Assembly: GCA_964526645.1 (NCBI GenBank) | Contig: CAZGJN010000001.1 | Span: forward strand, 62,001-126,000 | Reading direction: 5' to 3' | Origin: JADJNW01 sp964526645 | GTDB lineage: Bacteria > Bacteroidota > Bacteroidia > Chitinophagales > Saprospiraceae | DNA: 64,000 nucleotides | Part shown: positions 54,090 to 62,511 of the stretch, piece by piece | Layout of the letters: every line of letters begins with the position of its first letter | Position numbering within the stretch: the first letter of the stretch is position 1 | Translations under genes and position numbers: made by a program | Notes under the pieces: generated by a model | Told to the model about the DNA's origin: nothing | What the model saw: only the letters and a program-made list of their open reading frames with translations | Database searches by the model: none

Positions 54090-55580
54090 ATGCTGGACAT
54101 ACAGAAACGACTTACCAACTCCTTTTATGCCCTGTTAAGTTTGCCGGCTACAGCGATGGGTTTCGCTTTGTGCGTCCAAATTGCAGCGCTCAGCTGGATT
54201 TTGAATACCAAATACGGCTTGAATCTCGACGATATTGGTTTTGTGTGGCTGGCAGGTCCTTTGGCTGGCATTTTGGGGCAACCCATCGTAGGACTCATCA
54301 GCGATGACGTATGGTTTTGGGGGGGGCGCAGGCGGCCCTTCATCCTCATAGGGGGTATTCTCGCCGCTTTGATGATTCTTGCTTTGCCTTTTATTGGGGT
54401 GATCAGCGATGGGCTGGGGCTTTCAGGGGTTATTGGGGTAGCGATTGGGGTAGCGATTAGCCTTGATCTGGCAATTAATATCAGCTTTAATCCAACCCGA
54501 TCCATTATAGCAGATGTAACACCACAAGGTGAATTGCGCACCAAAGGTTACACCTGGATGCAAACTGTTTCTGGCTTTTTTGGCGTACTGGCTTATCTCA
54601 TCGGTGCTTTTGTGAGCAATTATACCCTGATTTATCTGGGTGCTGTGCTGGTTTTTCTATTTTCTGTTATCCCCACCTTTTTTATTGAAGAGCCGCGCCA
54701 ACTCAACACAGGCGGTGCATCCAAACAAAATTCCGATCAATCCTCTTTTTTAGAAATATTAAAAACAATCCAACCGCTTTGGGGCTTGCTGCTGTACGCT
54801 ATTTATCGCATCATTGTGAGGATGAGCCATGTGGAAGTGAATCACTACTGGGCGGAAATCGGGTGTCTGCTGCTCACAGGCTTATTGATTATCAACCTAC
54901 TGAGGAAGGATAAAAGTAGTAATTCAGAGGCCGTCACTGACGCTATTGTGTTTCAAAAAATATTGGCAGCTCATGCGTTCACCTGGCTGGGCGTACAAAC
55001 GATGTTTATCTACAATTTTGGTTATATCAAAGAGATGATCATGGGCTACAGCATTAACGATGCCCTCACGACGGCACAAAACGATGAACTCGGCTTTATC
55101 AATGGCATATCCTTCGCTATTCTCAATACGATTGGTTTTATACTGCCTGCGTTTGTGTTAGAACCTTTGACCGAAAAAATCGGGCGGGTACGCACGCACC
55201 TCCTTTGCATTGCCACCATGGCAATAGGGTATGCCCTCATCGTATTCTTTGCCAAAACCGCTACTTCGCTTTTTGTATTGATGGGCATTGCAGGAATTGG
55301 TTGGGCTGCTGTAGTGAGTTTGCCATTTGCCATCATGTCGGAGGTAGTCAACCAAACCAGAATGGGTTTGTACATGGGCTTATTTAATCTTTCGGTAGTA
55401 TTGCCACAATTAGTCGCTTCTTCTTTAGGAGGGTTTATAGAAAAACAGGATAGCCGCAGTGCTATTTATGTTATCAGCGCCGTAGCCTTGGGTATATCAG
55501 CCGTACTTTGGCTAACCATCAAGGAAACAAAAAAAGCAGGTACCAGCGGTAAACCAATTGCCGTACCGAGTGGTCATTGA
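54090..55580 (+). CDS. MFS transporter of the SLC45/sucrose-maltoside type
   Basis: Twelve-helix secondary transporter of 496 residues. The loop after the second helix pair reads LISDDVWFWGGRRRPFIL, the characteristic 'D....GRRRPfi' of the GPH/SLC45 glycoside carriers, and the first helix pair (LPATAMGFALCVQIAALSWIL) fits sucrose/maltose transporters. Placed just after pullulanase, it probably imports maltose or maltodextrins; that is inference from context. mcrB follows 34 bases downstream without an obvious link. Confidence 0.85.
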   Translation: MLDIQKRLTNSFYALLSLPATAMGFALCVQIAALSWILNTKYGLNLDDIGFVWLAGPLAGILGQPIVGLISDDVWFWGGRRRPFILIGGILAALMILALPFIGVISDGLGLSGVIGVAIGVAISLDLAINISFNPTRSIIADVTPQGELRTKGYTWMQTVSGFFGVLAYLIGAFVSNYTLIYLGAVLVFLFSVIPTFFIEEPRQLNTGGASKQNSDQSSFLEILKTIQPLWGLLLYAIYRIIVRMSHVEVNHYWAEIGCLLLTGLLIINLLRKDKSSNSEAVTDAIVFQKILAAHAFTWLGVQTMFIYNFGYIKEMIMGYSINDALTTAQNDELGFINGISFAILNTIGFILPAFVLEPLTEKIGRVRTHLLCIATMAIGYALIVFFAKTATSLFVLMGIAGIGWAAVVSLPFAIMSEVVNQTRMGLYMGLFNLSVVLPQLVASSLGGFIEKQDSRSAIYVISAVALGISAVLWLTIKETKKAGTSGKPIAVPSGH

Positions 55581-55614
55581 AAACAACATTTGGATAGTTT
55601 AATGCAAGCAGCCA

Positions 55615-57507
55615 ATGTACTGGTTATTCCAATCGAATCCAGAAATTTTTAGATTGATTGATGCGCTAAGAGCAGAAGCGCTGGAGTCATTTGCAATAAC
55701 CGCTCATAAACAAGATATTAAAAAAGGCGATAAGGTCATTTTGTGGCAAAGTGGTAAAAACGCAGGCTGTTATGCCCTGGCCACTATTTCTTCCGACGTA
55801 GAAGAACAGGACATATCTGAAGCAGAACGGGCATTTTTTAATAGACTACCCGAAGAAAAAATGCGGGTACGATTGCTTGTGGAATACAATTTTTGGAATA
55901 AACCTATCAGTTGGGAGTTGCTACAGGGAAATCCCGCTTTTGAAGGTTTCAACGCAGGCTTGCCCGGCACGAATTTTGCCGCAACAGAGGCTCAGTACAA
56001 AACAATAGTGGAAATCGCCAAGCAGATAGATGTATTGTTTGAACCAGAGATTGCCTATGTCGCTAAAGAACTACCTCATCTGCCGCTGAACCTGATTTTG
56101 TATGGTCCACCAGGAACCGGAAAAACCTATCATGCTGTAGATTACGCCCTTGCCATCATTGAAAATCGAACACTGGAAGAACTGGCACTGGAAGACCGCA
56201 AGCGCCTTCGGCAGCGATTTGAAGCATACGCCTCACAGGGTCAGGTTGCTTTTGTCACTTTTCACACTTCTTTTTCATACGAAGATTTCATAGAAGGCAT
56301 CAAGCCCATCCTCCTGGATGATAAGCTCACTTACCAAGTGGAAGACGGTATTTTTAAACTCATTTGCGCCAGCGCCCGCCAATGCCTGATCGAAGTGCTC
56401 CTGCGGGAAGAACCACAGCAACAAGAAAAATTGGAATTCAACAAGTTATTCAAAGCCTTTTTGGATTATATCAAAAGTGATAGTTTTAAATATTTTGAAA
56501 CGCCCGAAAATCAACGGATTTTTTTGCACCAGGTACTGAAAAACGGCGACCTTTCCCTCCGCCCTGCCATTGCTTTTCACACCTACACCATTGAAAAAAA
56601 CAAGCTGCGCAAACTGTACCAACGATTCCCTCAAATCGAGGAATTGCCACAGGCGGGGGCTTACATCGAAAAAACAATGCACGGCACGGAAGAGGACTTG
56701 TACATTGCCGTATTTGCTGCTTTAAAAAGTTTTGAACAATTTTATAGGCAACAATTGAAAGAGTCGGCTGCTATGGACATCCAAGCGGATACCGCTACCC
56801 TGCTTTTGGATGAAATAACGGAGGTATCTGATACTGTTTTGGCAAAGTGCAAAAAATATGTGCTCATCATTGATGAAATCAATCGGGGCAATATCTCTGG
56901 AATTTTTGGCGAATTGATGACCCTCCTCGAAACCGACAAACGGGAAGGGCGAAGCGAGGCACTGACGGCTGTTCTGCCTTATTCTAAAACTTTTTTTTCG
57001 GTACCACCCAATCTTTACATCATTGGTACGATGAATACTGCAGACAGGAGTACTGAAAATTTGGACCTGGCGCTGCGCCGCCGATTTGCTTTCCGTGAAA
57101 TGCGGCCTTCTCCTGAAGTCATTGCAAAAGTGGCCAATCAACCAATTGTGCAAGGGGTGGATTTGGCAAAACTGCTATCGGTTATCAATAGCAGAATTGA
57201 GCAATTATTGGATCGGGAGCACTGTATTGGGCATGCTTATTTCCTCTCGATTGATGGGCTGGAAGACCTAAAGCAGGTATTCGCTGAGCGAATTTTGCCT
57301 CTTTTGCAAGAATATTTTTTTAACGACTATGCTAAAATTGGCTTGGTTTTAGGTAAGGATTTTGTCCGCGAAAAAACCTCCAGTGTGGCTTTTGCCGAAT
57401 TTGATCATCCTGATACCAATGATTTTGCAGAAAAAAAACAATATGAACTTTTAAACATCAATGATTTGGATGAAGGTGCTTTTATTAGAATCTATTCAAA
57501 AGGATAA
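55615..57507 (+). CDS. mcrB: McrB-type restriction GTPase with N-terminal EVE domain
   Basis: Motor subunit of a modification-dependent (type IV) restriction system, 630 residues. Residues 1-140 are an EVE/PUA-like domain (MYWLFQSNPEIFRL, KKGDKVILWQSGKNAGCYA, WELLQGNPAFEGF) that in this family reads modified cytosine. Then comes the McrB AAA+ GTPase: Walker A LYGPPGTGKTY (162-172), FHTSFSYEDFIEGIKP, Walker B VLIIDEINRGNISGIFGEL (about 418-436) and the family signature GTMNTADRS (about 471). About 245 residues separate Walker A and B, including a helical insert. It is followed by mcrC after 11 bases. Confidence 0.92.
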   Translation: MYWLFQSNPEIFRLIDALRAEALESFAITAHKQDIKKGDKVILWQSGKNAGCYALATISSDVEEQDISEAERAFFNRLPEEKMRVRLLVEYNFWNKPISWELLQGNPAFEGFNAGLPGTNFAATEAQYKTIVEIAKQIDVLFEPEIAYVAKELPHLPLNLILYGPPGTGKTYHAVDYALAIIENRTLEELALEDRKRLRQRFEAYASQGQVAFVTFHTSFSYEDFIEGIKPILLDDKLTYQVEDGIFKLICASARQCLIEVLLREEPQQQEKLEFNKLFKAFLDYIKSDSFKYFETPENQRIFLHQVLKNGDLSLRPAIAFHTYTIEKNKLRKLYQRFPQIEELPQAGAYIEKTMHGTEEDLYIAVFAALKSFEQFYRQQLKESAAMDIQADTATLLLDEITEVSDTVLAKCKKYVLIIDEINRGNISGIFGELMTLLETDKREGRSEALTAVLPYSKTFFSVPPNLYIIGTMNTADRSTENLDLALRRRFAFREMRPSPEVIAKVANQPIVQGVDLAKLLSVINSRIEQLLDREHCIGHAYFLSIDGLEDLKQVFAERILPLLQEYFFNDYAKIGLVLGKDFVREKTSSVAFAEFDHPDTNDFAEKKQYELLNINDLDEGAFIRIYSKG

Positions 57508-57518
57508 AATGAAGTGTA

Positions 57519-58787
57519 TTGAGCCGCTCTTTAATTAAAATACAAGTATTTGAAAATCAGATTATTAAAATAAACGAACCTGTAAATGGCCTTGCACTGA
57601 CCTCCGACACCTGGCAGGCCTTGGCGACCTACGCAGCACAACACCAAGAAAAATATTTCACTGTGCTGAAAAATGGCTTGCGCTTTTCGCACTATGTTGG
57701 TACGATCCAGGTCGGAAACGTGGTCATTGAAATTCTACCAAAAATTGATCAGACCGAAGACATCAACCTACAGTCAGTTTTGCTGGATATGCTTCGGGAA
57801 TGCAGGTTACTGCGCACAGAACCTACCACCAATGTTTCGGTGCAATGGCAAAAAGGCAACTTGCTGGATGAGTACATTTCGCAATTTTTGAATGAGGTGT
57901 CTACTTTACTGCAGGAAGGATTGCAGCGAAAATATCAACCCTTTGCGGCTAACCGAAATAACCTACGCGGCAGGCTACTGCTGGATAAACAATTGCAGCA
58001 CAATTTGGTACACCAGGAGCGCTTTTTTACAGCAACCCAGGTATATTCCTTTGATCATCCTTTCAACCGAATGCTCCATGCGGCGTTAACGCTGCTTTCT
58101 CAAATACCTATAAAACCCGCATTGGCACTTCGCGTCAGGCAGTTGCGCGGCCAATTTCCGGCATTCGAAACAGCCGAAAGTCCCCTACCCGATTTTGATG
58201 AATTTTATTTCGATCACCGTACAATCCGCTATAAAAATGCCTTGCAAACAGCCTGGTTTATTTTGCAACAGTTGCGTCCTGGTCTTCGTACCGGGAGTAT
58301 TCCGGTACTTTCTGTTTTATTCGATATGAATTTATTGTTTGAAGAATTCATTTTCAGGCAATTGCGGAAAGCAGCAGGCAATAGCATCCTGGTACAACGC
58401 CAGCTTACAAAACCCTTCTGGAATCGAAAATTTCTTCGGCCGGATATTGTATTTTGTATTGAAAATCAACGAGTTGTAATAGATACAAAGTGGAAAAAAC
58501 TCCGTGTTGCAAATCCTTCGGCGGAAGACCTGCGCCAACTATTTGTGTACAGCCAATATTTTGATGCCAAACAAAGCGTGCTGGTCTATCCTCAATCCAA
58601 TGCTCTAAAAAATATGCCTCCCGCGGCGTTTTTCCCCATTCCAGGAAATGAACAGACATTTTATTGCAGCTTGGTTTTCGTTGATTTGATGAAAGAAGGG
58701 CGGCTAAACCCCGAGCTCGGCAAAACGCTATTGTCAACTATTGCCGAGGCATTGGCGGCTTCTGCTGAAAATCAGTTATCTCCTTAA
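57519..58787 (+). CDS. mcrC: McrC-type restriction endonuclease subunit
   Basis: Nuclease subunit of 422 residues. An N-terminal DUF2357-like beta domain (about 1-110: VGTIQVGNVVIEILPKI) leads to a helical middle (FAANRNNLRGRLLLDKQL) and a PD-(D/E)xK nuclease: RPDIVF (about 307-312) and VIDTKWKKL (about 320-328), then LRQLFVYSQYF. The catalytic acids and Lys are intact, so DNA cleavage should work. The start is TTG; an ATG at 57509 is out of frame and stops after nine codons. The last 50 bases overlap the end of the convergent DUF4340 gene. Confidence 0.9.
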   Translation: MSRSLIKIQVFENQIIKINEPVNGLALTSDTWQALATYAAQHQEKYFTVLKNGLRFSHYVGTIQVGNVVIEILPKIDQTEDINLQSVLLDMLRECRLLRTEPTTNVSVQWQKGNLLDEYISQFLNEVSTLLQEGLQRKYQPFAANRNNLRGRLLLDKQLQHNLVHQERFFTATQVYSFDHPFNRMLHAALTLLSQIPIKPALALRVRQLRGQFPAFETAESPLPDFDEFYFDHRTIRYKNALQTAWFILQQLRPGLRTGSIPVLSVLFDMNLLFEEFIFRQLRKAAGNSILVQRQLTKPFWNRKFLRPDIVFCIENQRVVIDTKWKKLRVANPSAEDLRQLFVYSQYFDAKQSVLVYPQSNALKNMPPAAFFPIPGNEQTFYCSLVFVDLMKEGRLNPELGKTLLSTIAEALAASAENQLSP

Positions 58788-59679
58788 ACAGGACTCTGTA
58801 AATGCCCAAAGAATCACTTGCAAAGTAGGTATCTTTATTTTGGCTGGAATGGATCACGTAGGGCGGCGTTCTCGTCGTATCTCGATAACAGCTTATTTGT
58901 ATGGGATCGTCTTTACTTTTAAGATTGATTGTCAATTTTTTATACAAAAAACGAGCATCCTGCACTTCGTCGAAGTCATCTGCAAACCAAGTTCCTGATA
59001 CCGCTCTCCAGCCGGTTATAAGTTTTTCCAAGGCAATGGAATCTATGAGATTGCCCGCCAGTGTCCACTTATTGTCTTTTTTACTAAAAAAGTAAGTAGA
59101 ATCCAATGTTTCGTAACTAAACGACTGTAAATCAGCGGGTACTGAGATATTGATAATCTGTCGGTTGCGATAACTGTCAAACGATAATCCAACCAAATCA
59201 TGCAATTCACTGCGCACCAAATACACTTCTTTTGCACCAGAAAAACGCAAATAAAAAGTAGCGGTATCTGATGGGACCTTTTTGCCCACCCAAAAATCCT
59301 CCAGAAGATGCGTGCCACCGTACACGCGCACCCGCGTCGCCTGGGTTTCATCCAAGCCAAAGACTTCTTCTGCCTCGCTCAAATTCGTCAATACCTGATT
59401 CGTTTTAAGCGTCACGAGGCTTTTCAATAGTTGTTGAACAGTATTGGCAGGGGGTTTGATGCTAAGGCGCTGGGTAGAAACAATCCAATCTGAGCCTTCT
59501 CTGTACAAAGAGATTTCATCGGTTGCATTGCCAGGGGTGATCATAATAGCGGTCACAGCAGCCGTATCCACTTGAATCAGATTGGCATTTAGTCCTCTAT
59601 TTTTGAAAAAAAAGCCTTTATTGAGGGCATATATCCCGATTATCACAAGCGCAAGGAGCAGTGCCGCTCTAATTTTCAT
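58738..59679 (-). CDS. DUF4340-domain membrane-anchored protein
   Basis: Protein of 313 residues with one N-terminal helix (about 3-20) and a periplasmic DUF4340 beta-repeat region. Repeats are visible: WIVSTQRLSIKPPANTVQQLL, VFGLDETQATRVRVYGG, FYLRFSGAKEVYLVRSELHD and KWTLAGNLIDSIALEKLI. DUF4340 occurs next to or fused with GldG-type ABC proteins in Bacteroidota, but no gld genes are here. Its 3' end lies inside mcrC for 50 bases, on the opposite strand. Confidence 0.8.
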   Translation of the reverse strand: MKIRAALLLALVIIGIYALNKGFFFKNRGLNANLIQVDTAAVTAIMITPGNATDEISLYREGSDWIVSTQRLSIKPPANTVQQLLKSLVTLKTNQVLTNLSEAEEVFGLDETQATRVRVYGGTHLLEDFWVGKKVPSDTATFYLRFSGAKEVYLVRSELHDLVGLSFDSYRNRQIINISVPADLQSFSYETLDSTYFFSKKDNKWTLAGNLIDSIALEKLITGWRAVSGTWFADDFDEVQDARFLYKKLTINLKSKDDPIQISCYRDTTRTPPYVIHSSQNKDTYFASDSLGIYRVLFKEITDFQQKPPMPRQ

Positions 59680-59799
59680 GTACCATTTTTTTTTAGTCTA
59701 AGGGATGGTGTGCTGTACTAAGCCAAAAGAAAATGTAAATTTAGCCGAATTCTAAAAAAAATGCCACTGCTAAGGGAGAGCAATGTATTGATATTAAAC

Positions 59800-59807
59800 T
59801 AATTTTG
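59800..59807 (+). promoter_or_regulatory. -7 element before the MORN-type lipoprotein gene
   Basis: TAATTTTG fits TAnnTTTG exactly and lies 38 bases before the ATG at 59845. No correctly spaced TTG is seen. Confidence 0.4.
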
Positions 59808-59844
59808 CGGCGTTTTTATTAACCTGACAATAAAAAATAGTCGT

Positions 59845-60462
59845 ATGAAAAATTTCACTTTTTTGTTAGTGGCTGCAGCACTATTTTTTGCTTGCAATAA
59901 CCAATCTACGAAAGAGAATAGTATAGGAGACAGCGTAGATACCGATAATTATGAACAAGAGACCATACCGGGGTCTTCTTGGATCAAACTTACCAGAAAA
60001 GATGATAAAGGGCAGGTGTTCGAAACGGGTTTTTCGGAAAATGGCAAAAAAGTAGGTACCTGGCTGATCTATGACTCAGGTGATGTATTCCCGAAAGAAA
60101 TGATCACTTATGCCAATGGCATGTACAATGGTACCTATATCCAGTTTGGACAAAATGGTCAAATCGTAATTTTAGCCCAGTACCGCAATAACAAACTACA
60201 TGGGCACTGGGGTAAGTACCGCTTCAGCCGTACAGAAGAGGAAGCAGTGTATAAGGATGGCAAATTGGATGGTACTTACAAAGTGTACGATACCAAGACC
60301 GGCTTTTTAAAATCTTCAGTCGAATACAAAGACGGTGTACAACATGGTTTTTATCGAGCCTTTAATGAAAAAGGACAAATCACCCTGGAATATGAATACA
60401 AAAATGGCGAGCGCGTGAGTGGTGGCATTATAAAAACAGGCGAAGCGAATGCACCACAATAA
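59845..60462 (+). CDS. MORN-like repeat lipoprotein (YwqK-type)
   Basis: Lipoprotein of 205 residues (ALFFAC, Cys17) whose body consists of about six MORN-variant repeats of some 22 residues (about 55-195): FETGFSENGKKVGTWLIYD, ITYANGMYNGTYIQFGQNG, QYRNNKLHGHWGKY, VYKDGKLDGTYKVYD, EYKDGVQHGFYRAFNEKG and EYKNGERVSGG. These antiparallel hairpins are common in Bacteroidota surface proteins. Databases call similar proteins 'YwqK antitoxin', but nothing here suggests a toxin pair. Function unknown. Confidence 0.8.
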   Translation: MKNFTFLLVAAALFFACNNQSTKENSIGDSVDTDNYEQETIPGSSWIKLTRKDDKGQVFETGFSENGKKVGTWLIYDSGDVFPKEMITYANGMYNGTYIQFGQNGQIVILAQYRNNKLHGHWGKYRFSRTEEEAVYKDGKLDGTYKVYDTKTGFLKSSVEYKDGVQHGFYRAFNEKGQITLEYEYKNGERVSGGIIKTGEANAPQ

Positions 60463-60511
60463 AAGATACGAAGTAAAAAAGTCCATCTGTTGAAGATAGA
60501 TTTTTTTATTT

Positions 60512-60588
<77 letters not shown>

Positions 60589-60695
60589 GAAATCTGAGCG
60601 ATGCTTCTTTTTTACTGAAGCGAGGCGAATTTACAATTTTTGCCTGAATAAAAAAAGAAATCCGCTAACTTCGCGATCAACTATAACTAATTGAA

Positions 60696-61511
60696 ATGGA
60701 CAAAATAACAGAAGCGCCCTCCAATTATCGGCATTTGGAGCAAATGAGCGTGAGAGAAATTCTTTTGAATATAAACCAAGAAGATAAAACCGTACCCTAT
60801 ACAATCGAACGGGCAATTCCTAGTATCGAACCATTGATTGACGTTATTGTAGAAAAAATGCGCGAAGGAGGCCGTCTCTTTTATATTGGTGCGGGCACCA
60901 GCGGCCGGCTGGGAATATTGGATGCTTCTGAATGCCCCCCTACTTTCGGGGTACCCGATGATTGGGTGATCGGTTTAATTGCCGGAGGGGATCACGCCAT
61001 CCGTAAGGCGGTAGAGTTTGCAGAGGACAGCACTACACAAGCCTGGGATGATCTACAAGCTTACTATGTTGATAATCAAGATATTGTAATCGGAATAGCT
61101 GCCTCAGGTACAACGCCCTATGTCGTTCATGGTTTAAAAAATTGCAGAGAAAGAGGTATAATAACGGGTTGTATCACTTGCAATCCTAATACCCCCCTTG
61201 CTTTACATGCCGACTATCCTGTTGAGGTAGTTGTGGGTCCTGAGTTTGTAACAGGTAGTACCCGAATGAAAGCAGGCACCGCTCAAAAATTAGTGCTCAA
61301 CATGATCAGCACCACTGTAATGATCCGCTTGGGGCGAGTGTTGGACAATAAAATGGTGGATATGCAGCTGAGTAATCAAAAGCTAGTAGATCGTGGCACT
61401 AAGATGCTGATGAACACACTGGGGCTTGACTATGAGGCAGCTAAAGCACAGTTATTGTTGCACGGCAGCGTCCGGAAAGCCATGGAAGCTCAAAATCATC
61501 CATCTATATAA
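60696..61511 (+). CDS. murQ: N-acetylmuramic acid 6-phosphate etherase
   Basis: Removes the lactyl ether from MurNAc-6-phosphate to give GlcNAc-6-phosphate in cell-wall recycling. The protein has 271 residues. It shows the SIS-fold signature LFYIGAGTSGRLGILDASEC (about 66-85), the catalytic region CPPTFGVP, GIAASGTTPYV and the strongly conserved EFVTGSTRMKAGTAQKL. Slightly shorter than the roughly 300 of E. coli MurQ, mostly at the C-terminus. The following kinase gene is probably functionally coupled although it has its own promoter-like sequence. Confidence 0.95.
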   Translation: MDKITEAPSNYRHLEQMSVREILLNINQEDKTVPYTIERAIPSIEPLIDVIVEKMREGGRLFYIGAGTSGRLGILDASECPPTFGVPDDWVIGLIAGGDHAIRKAVEFAEDSTTQAWDDLQAYYVDNQDIVIGIAASGTTPYVVHGLKNCRERGIITGCITCNPNTPLALHADYPVEVVVGPEFVTGSTRMKAGTAQKLVLNMISTTVMIRLGRVLDNKMVDMQLSNQKLVDRGTKMLMNTLGLDYEAAKAQLLLHGSVRKAMEAQNHPSI

Positions 61512-61514
61512 TTG

Positions 61515-61545
61515 TTTGCTTTAGCTCAAATCTTTCTTATCTTTC
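61515..61545 (+). promoter_or_regulatory. promoter of the GlcNAc/MurNAc-type kinase gene
   Basis: TTTG at 61515-61518, 19-base spacer, TATCTTTC at 61538-61545; the ATG is 27 bases further. The -7 box differs from consensus only in its last base. It suggests the kinase can be transcribed separately from murQ. Confidence 0.5.
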
Positions 61546-61572
61546 CGTTTTTGGGCTACAAGCTAATTTTCT

Positions 61573-62406
61573 ATGCAACTGATTATTGACAGTGGTGCCA
61601 CCAAAGCAAACTGGACGCTCGCTGACCAGCGCATTATTCAACACCAGGTTTATACGCAGGGAATCCACCCTCTGCTAATGTCGGATGAGACCATGCGAAG
61701 TATTGCTGAAGAAGCTCAAAAAAAAGGTATCACATCTCCTGCCAGCATTTTTTATTACGGAACGGGTTGCAAGGTAGAAAGCTCCCAAATTCGGATTAAA
61801 AAAGTATTGCAGCAGGCTTTTCCAAATGCAGCCAACATTGAGGTCGCTACGGACTTGCTCGGTGCCGCAAGGGCACTTTGCCAACACAGCGCTGGCATTG
61901 CTTGCATCCTGGGCACGGGTTCTAATTCTTGTTATTACGATGGTGAAAATATGGTGCAAAACAAAGGTGGCTTTGGGTTTATTCTCGGCGATGAGGGCAG
62001 TGGCGCGGCTTTGGGCAAAGATTTGATGGCGGCCTATTTGAATGAAGAGTTATCAAGTGCGATCAAAATTGCTTTAGAAAAAGAATACAGCCTTTCACCT
62101 GAAGCCCTTATAGAAGCTACCTACCGGCAGCCCGCTCCGAGTCGCTATCTCGCTAAGTTTGCTGCCTTTATGCTCAAAAATCAGCAAGATACCTTGATCC
62201 ATCAAATCATTCAACAACAGTTTGAACTTTTTATTCGCCGATATATCCTCCCTTATCCGCAGTCAGGAAGCCTTCCGATCCATTTCATTGGCTCTATTGC
62301 CTGGCATTTCAGACCCTTCATTGAAACAATTTTGAAAAAAACAGGATTGCGTGCTGGAAATTTTTTGAATGAACCCATGGAGGGGCTTCTGAATTATCAC
62401 CAATAA
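61573..62406 (+). CDS. BadF/BcrA-type sugar kinase, probable GlcNAc/MurNAc kinase
   Basis: ASKHA-fold ATPase of 277 residues: phosphate-1 loop IIDSGATKANW (4-14), LLGAARALCQ, ILGTGSNSCYYDG with KGGFGFILGDEGSGAALGK (about 136-154), and HFIGSIAWHF as the adenosine-side motif. It belongs to the group with N-acetylglucosamine kinase and MurK, which phosphorylates both GlcNAc and MurNAc. Directly following murQ, it most likely supplies MurNAc-6-phosphate or clears free GlcNAc from wall turnover; the preference between the two is not visible. Confidence 0.85.
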   Translation: MQLIIDSGATKANWTLADQRIIQHQVYTQGIHPLLMSDETMRSIAEEAQKKGITSPASIFYYGTGCKVESSQIRIKKVLQQAFPNAANIEVATDLLGAARALCQHSAGIACILGTGSNSCYYDGENMVQNKGGFGFILGDEGSGAALGKDLMAAYLNEELSSAIKIALEKEYSLSPEALIEATYRQPAPSRYLAKFAAFMLKNQQDTLIHQIIQQQFELFIRRYILPYPQSGSLPIHFIGSIAWHFRPFIETILKKTGLRAGNFLNEPMEGLLNYHQ

Positions 62407-62411
62407 AAAAA

Positions 62412-62433
62412 TCCCACCCCTGAGGGAGCGGGA
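62412..62433 (+). terminator. weak terminator-like hairpin after the kinase gene
   Basis: TCCC (62412-62415) pairs with GGGA (62430-62433) and CCC (62417-62419) with GGG (62424-62426), separated by an uneven internal loop; the following T run is short. It may also serve the convergent gltD gene. Confidence 0.3.
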
Positions 62434-62511
62434 CCATTTTCATACTAATTCAATTATGCGAAACTCTCGTGAAACAGGTTCTTATAATTTTCAAATAGCC
62501 GCCACAAAAGC

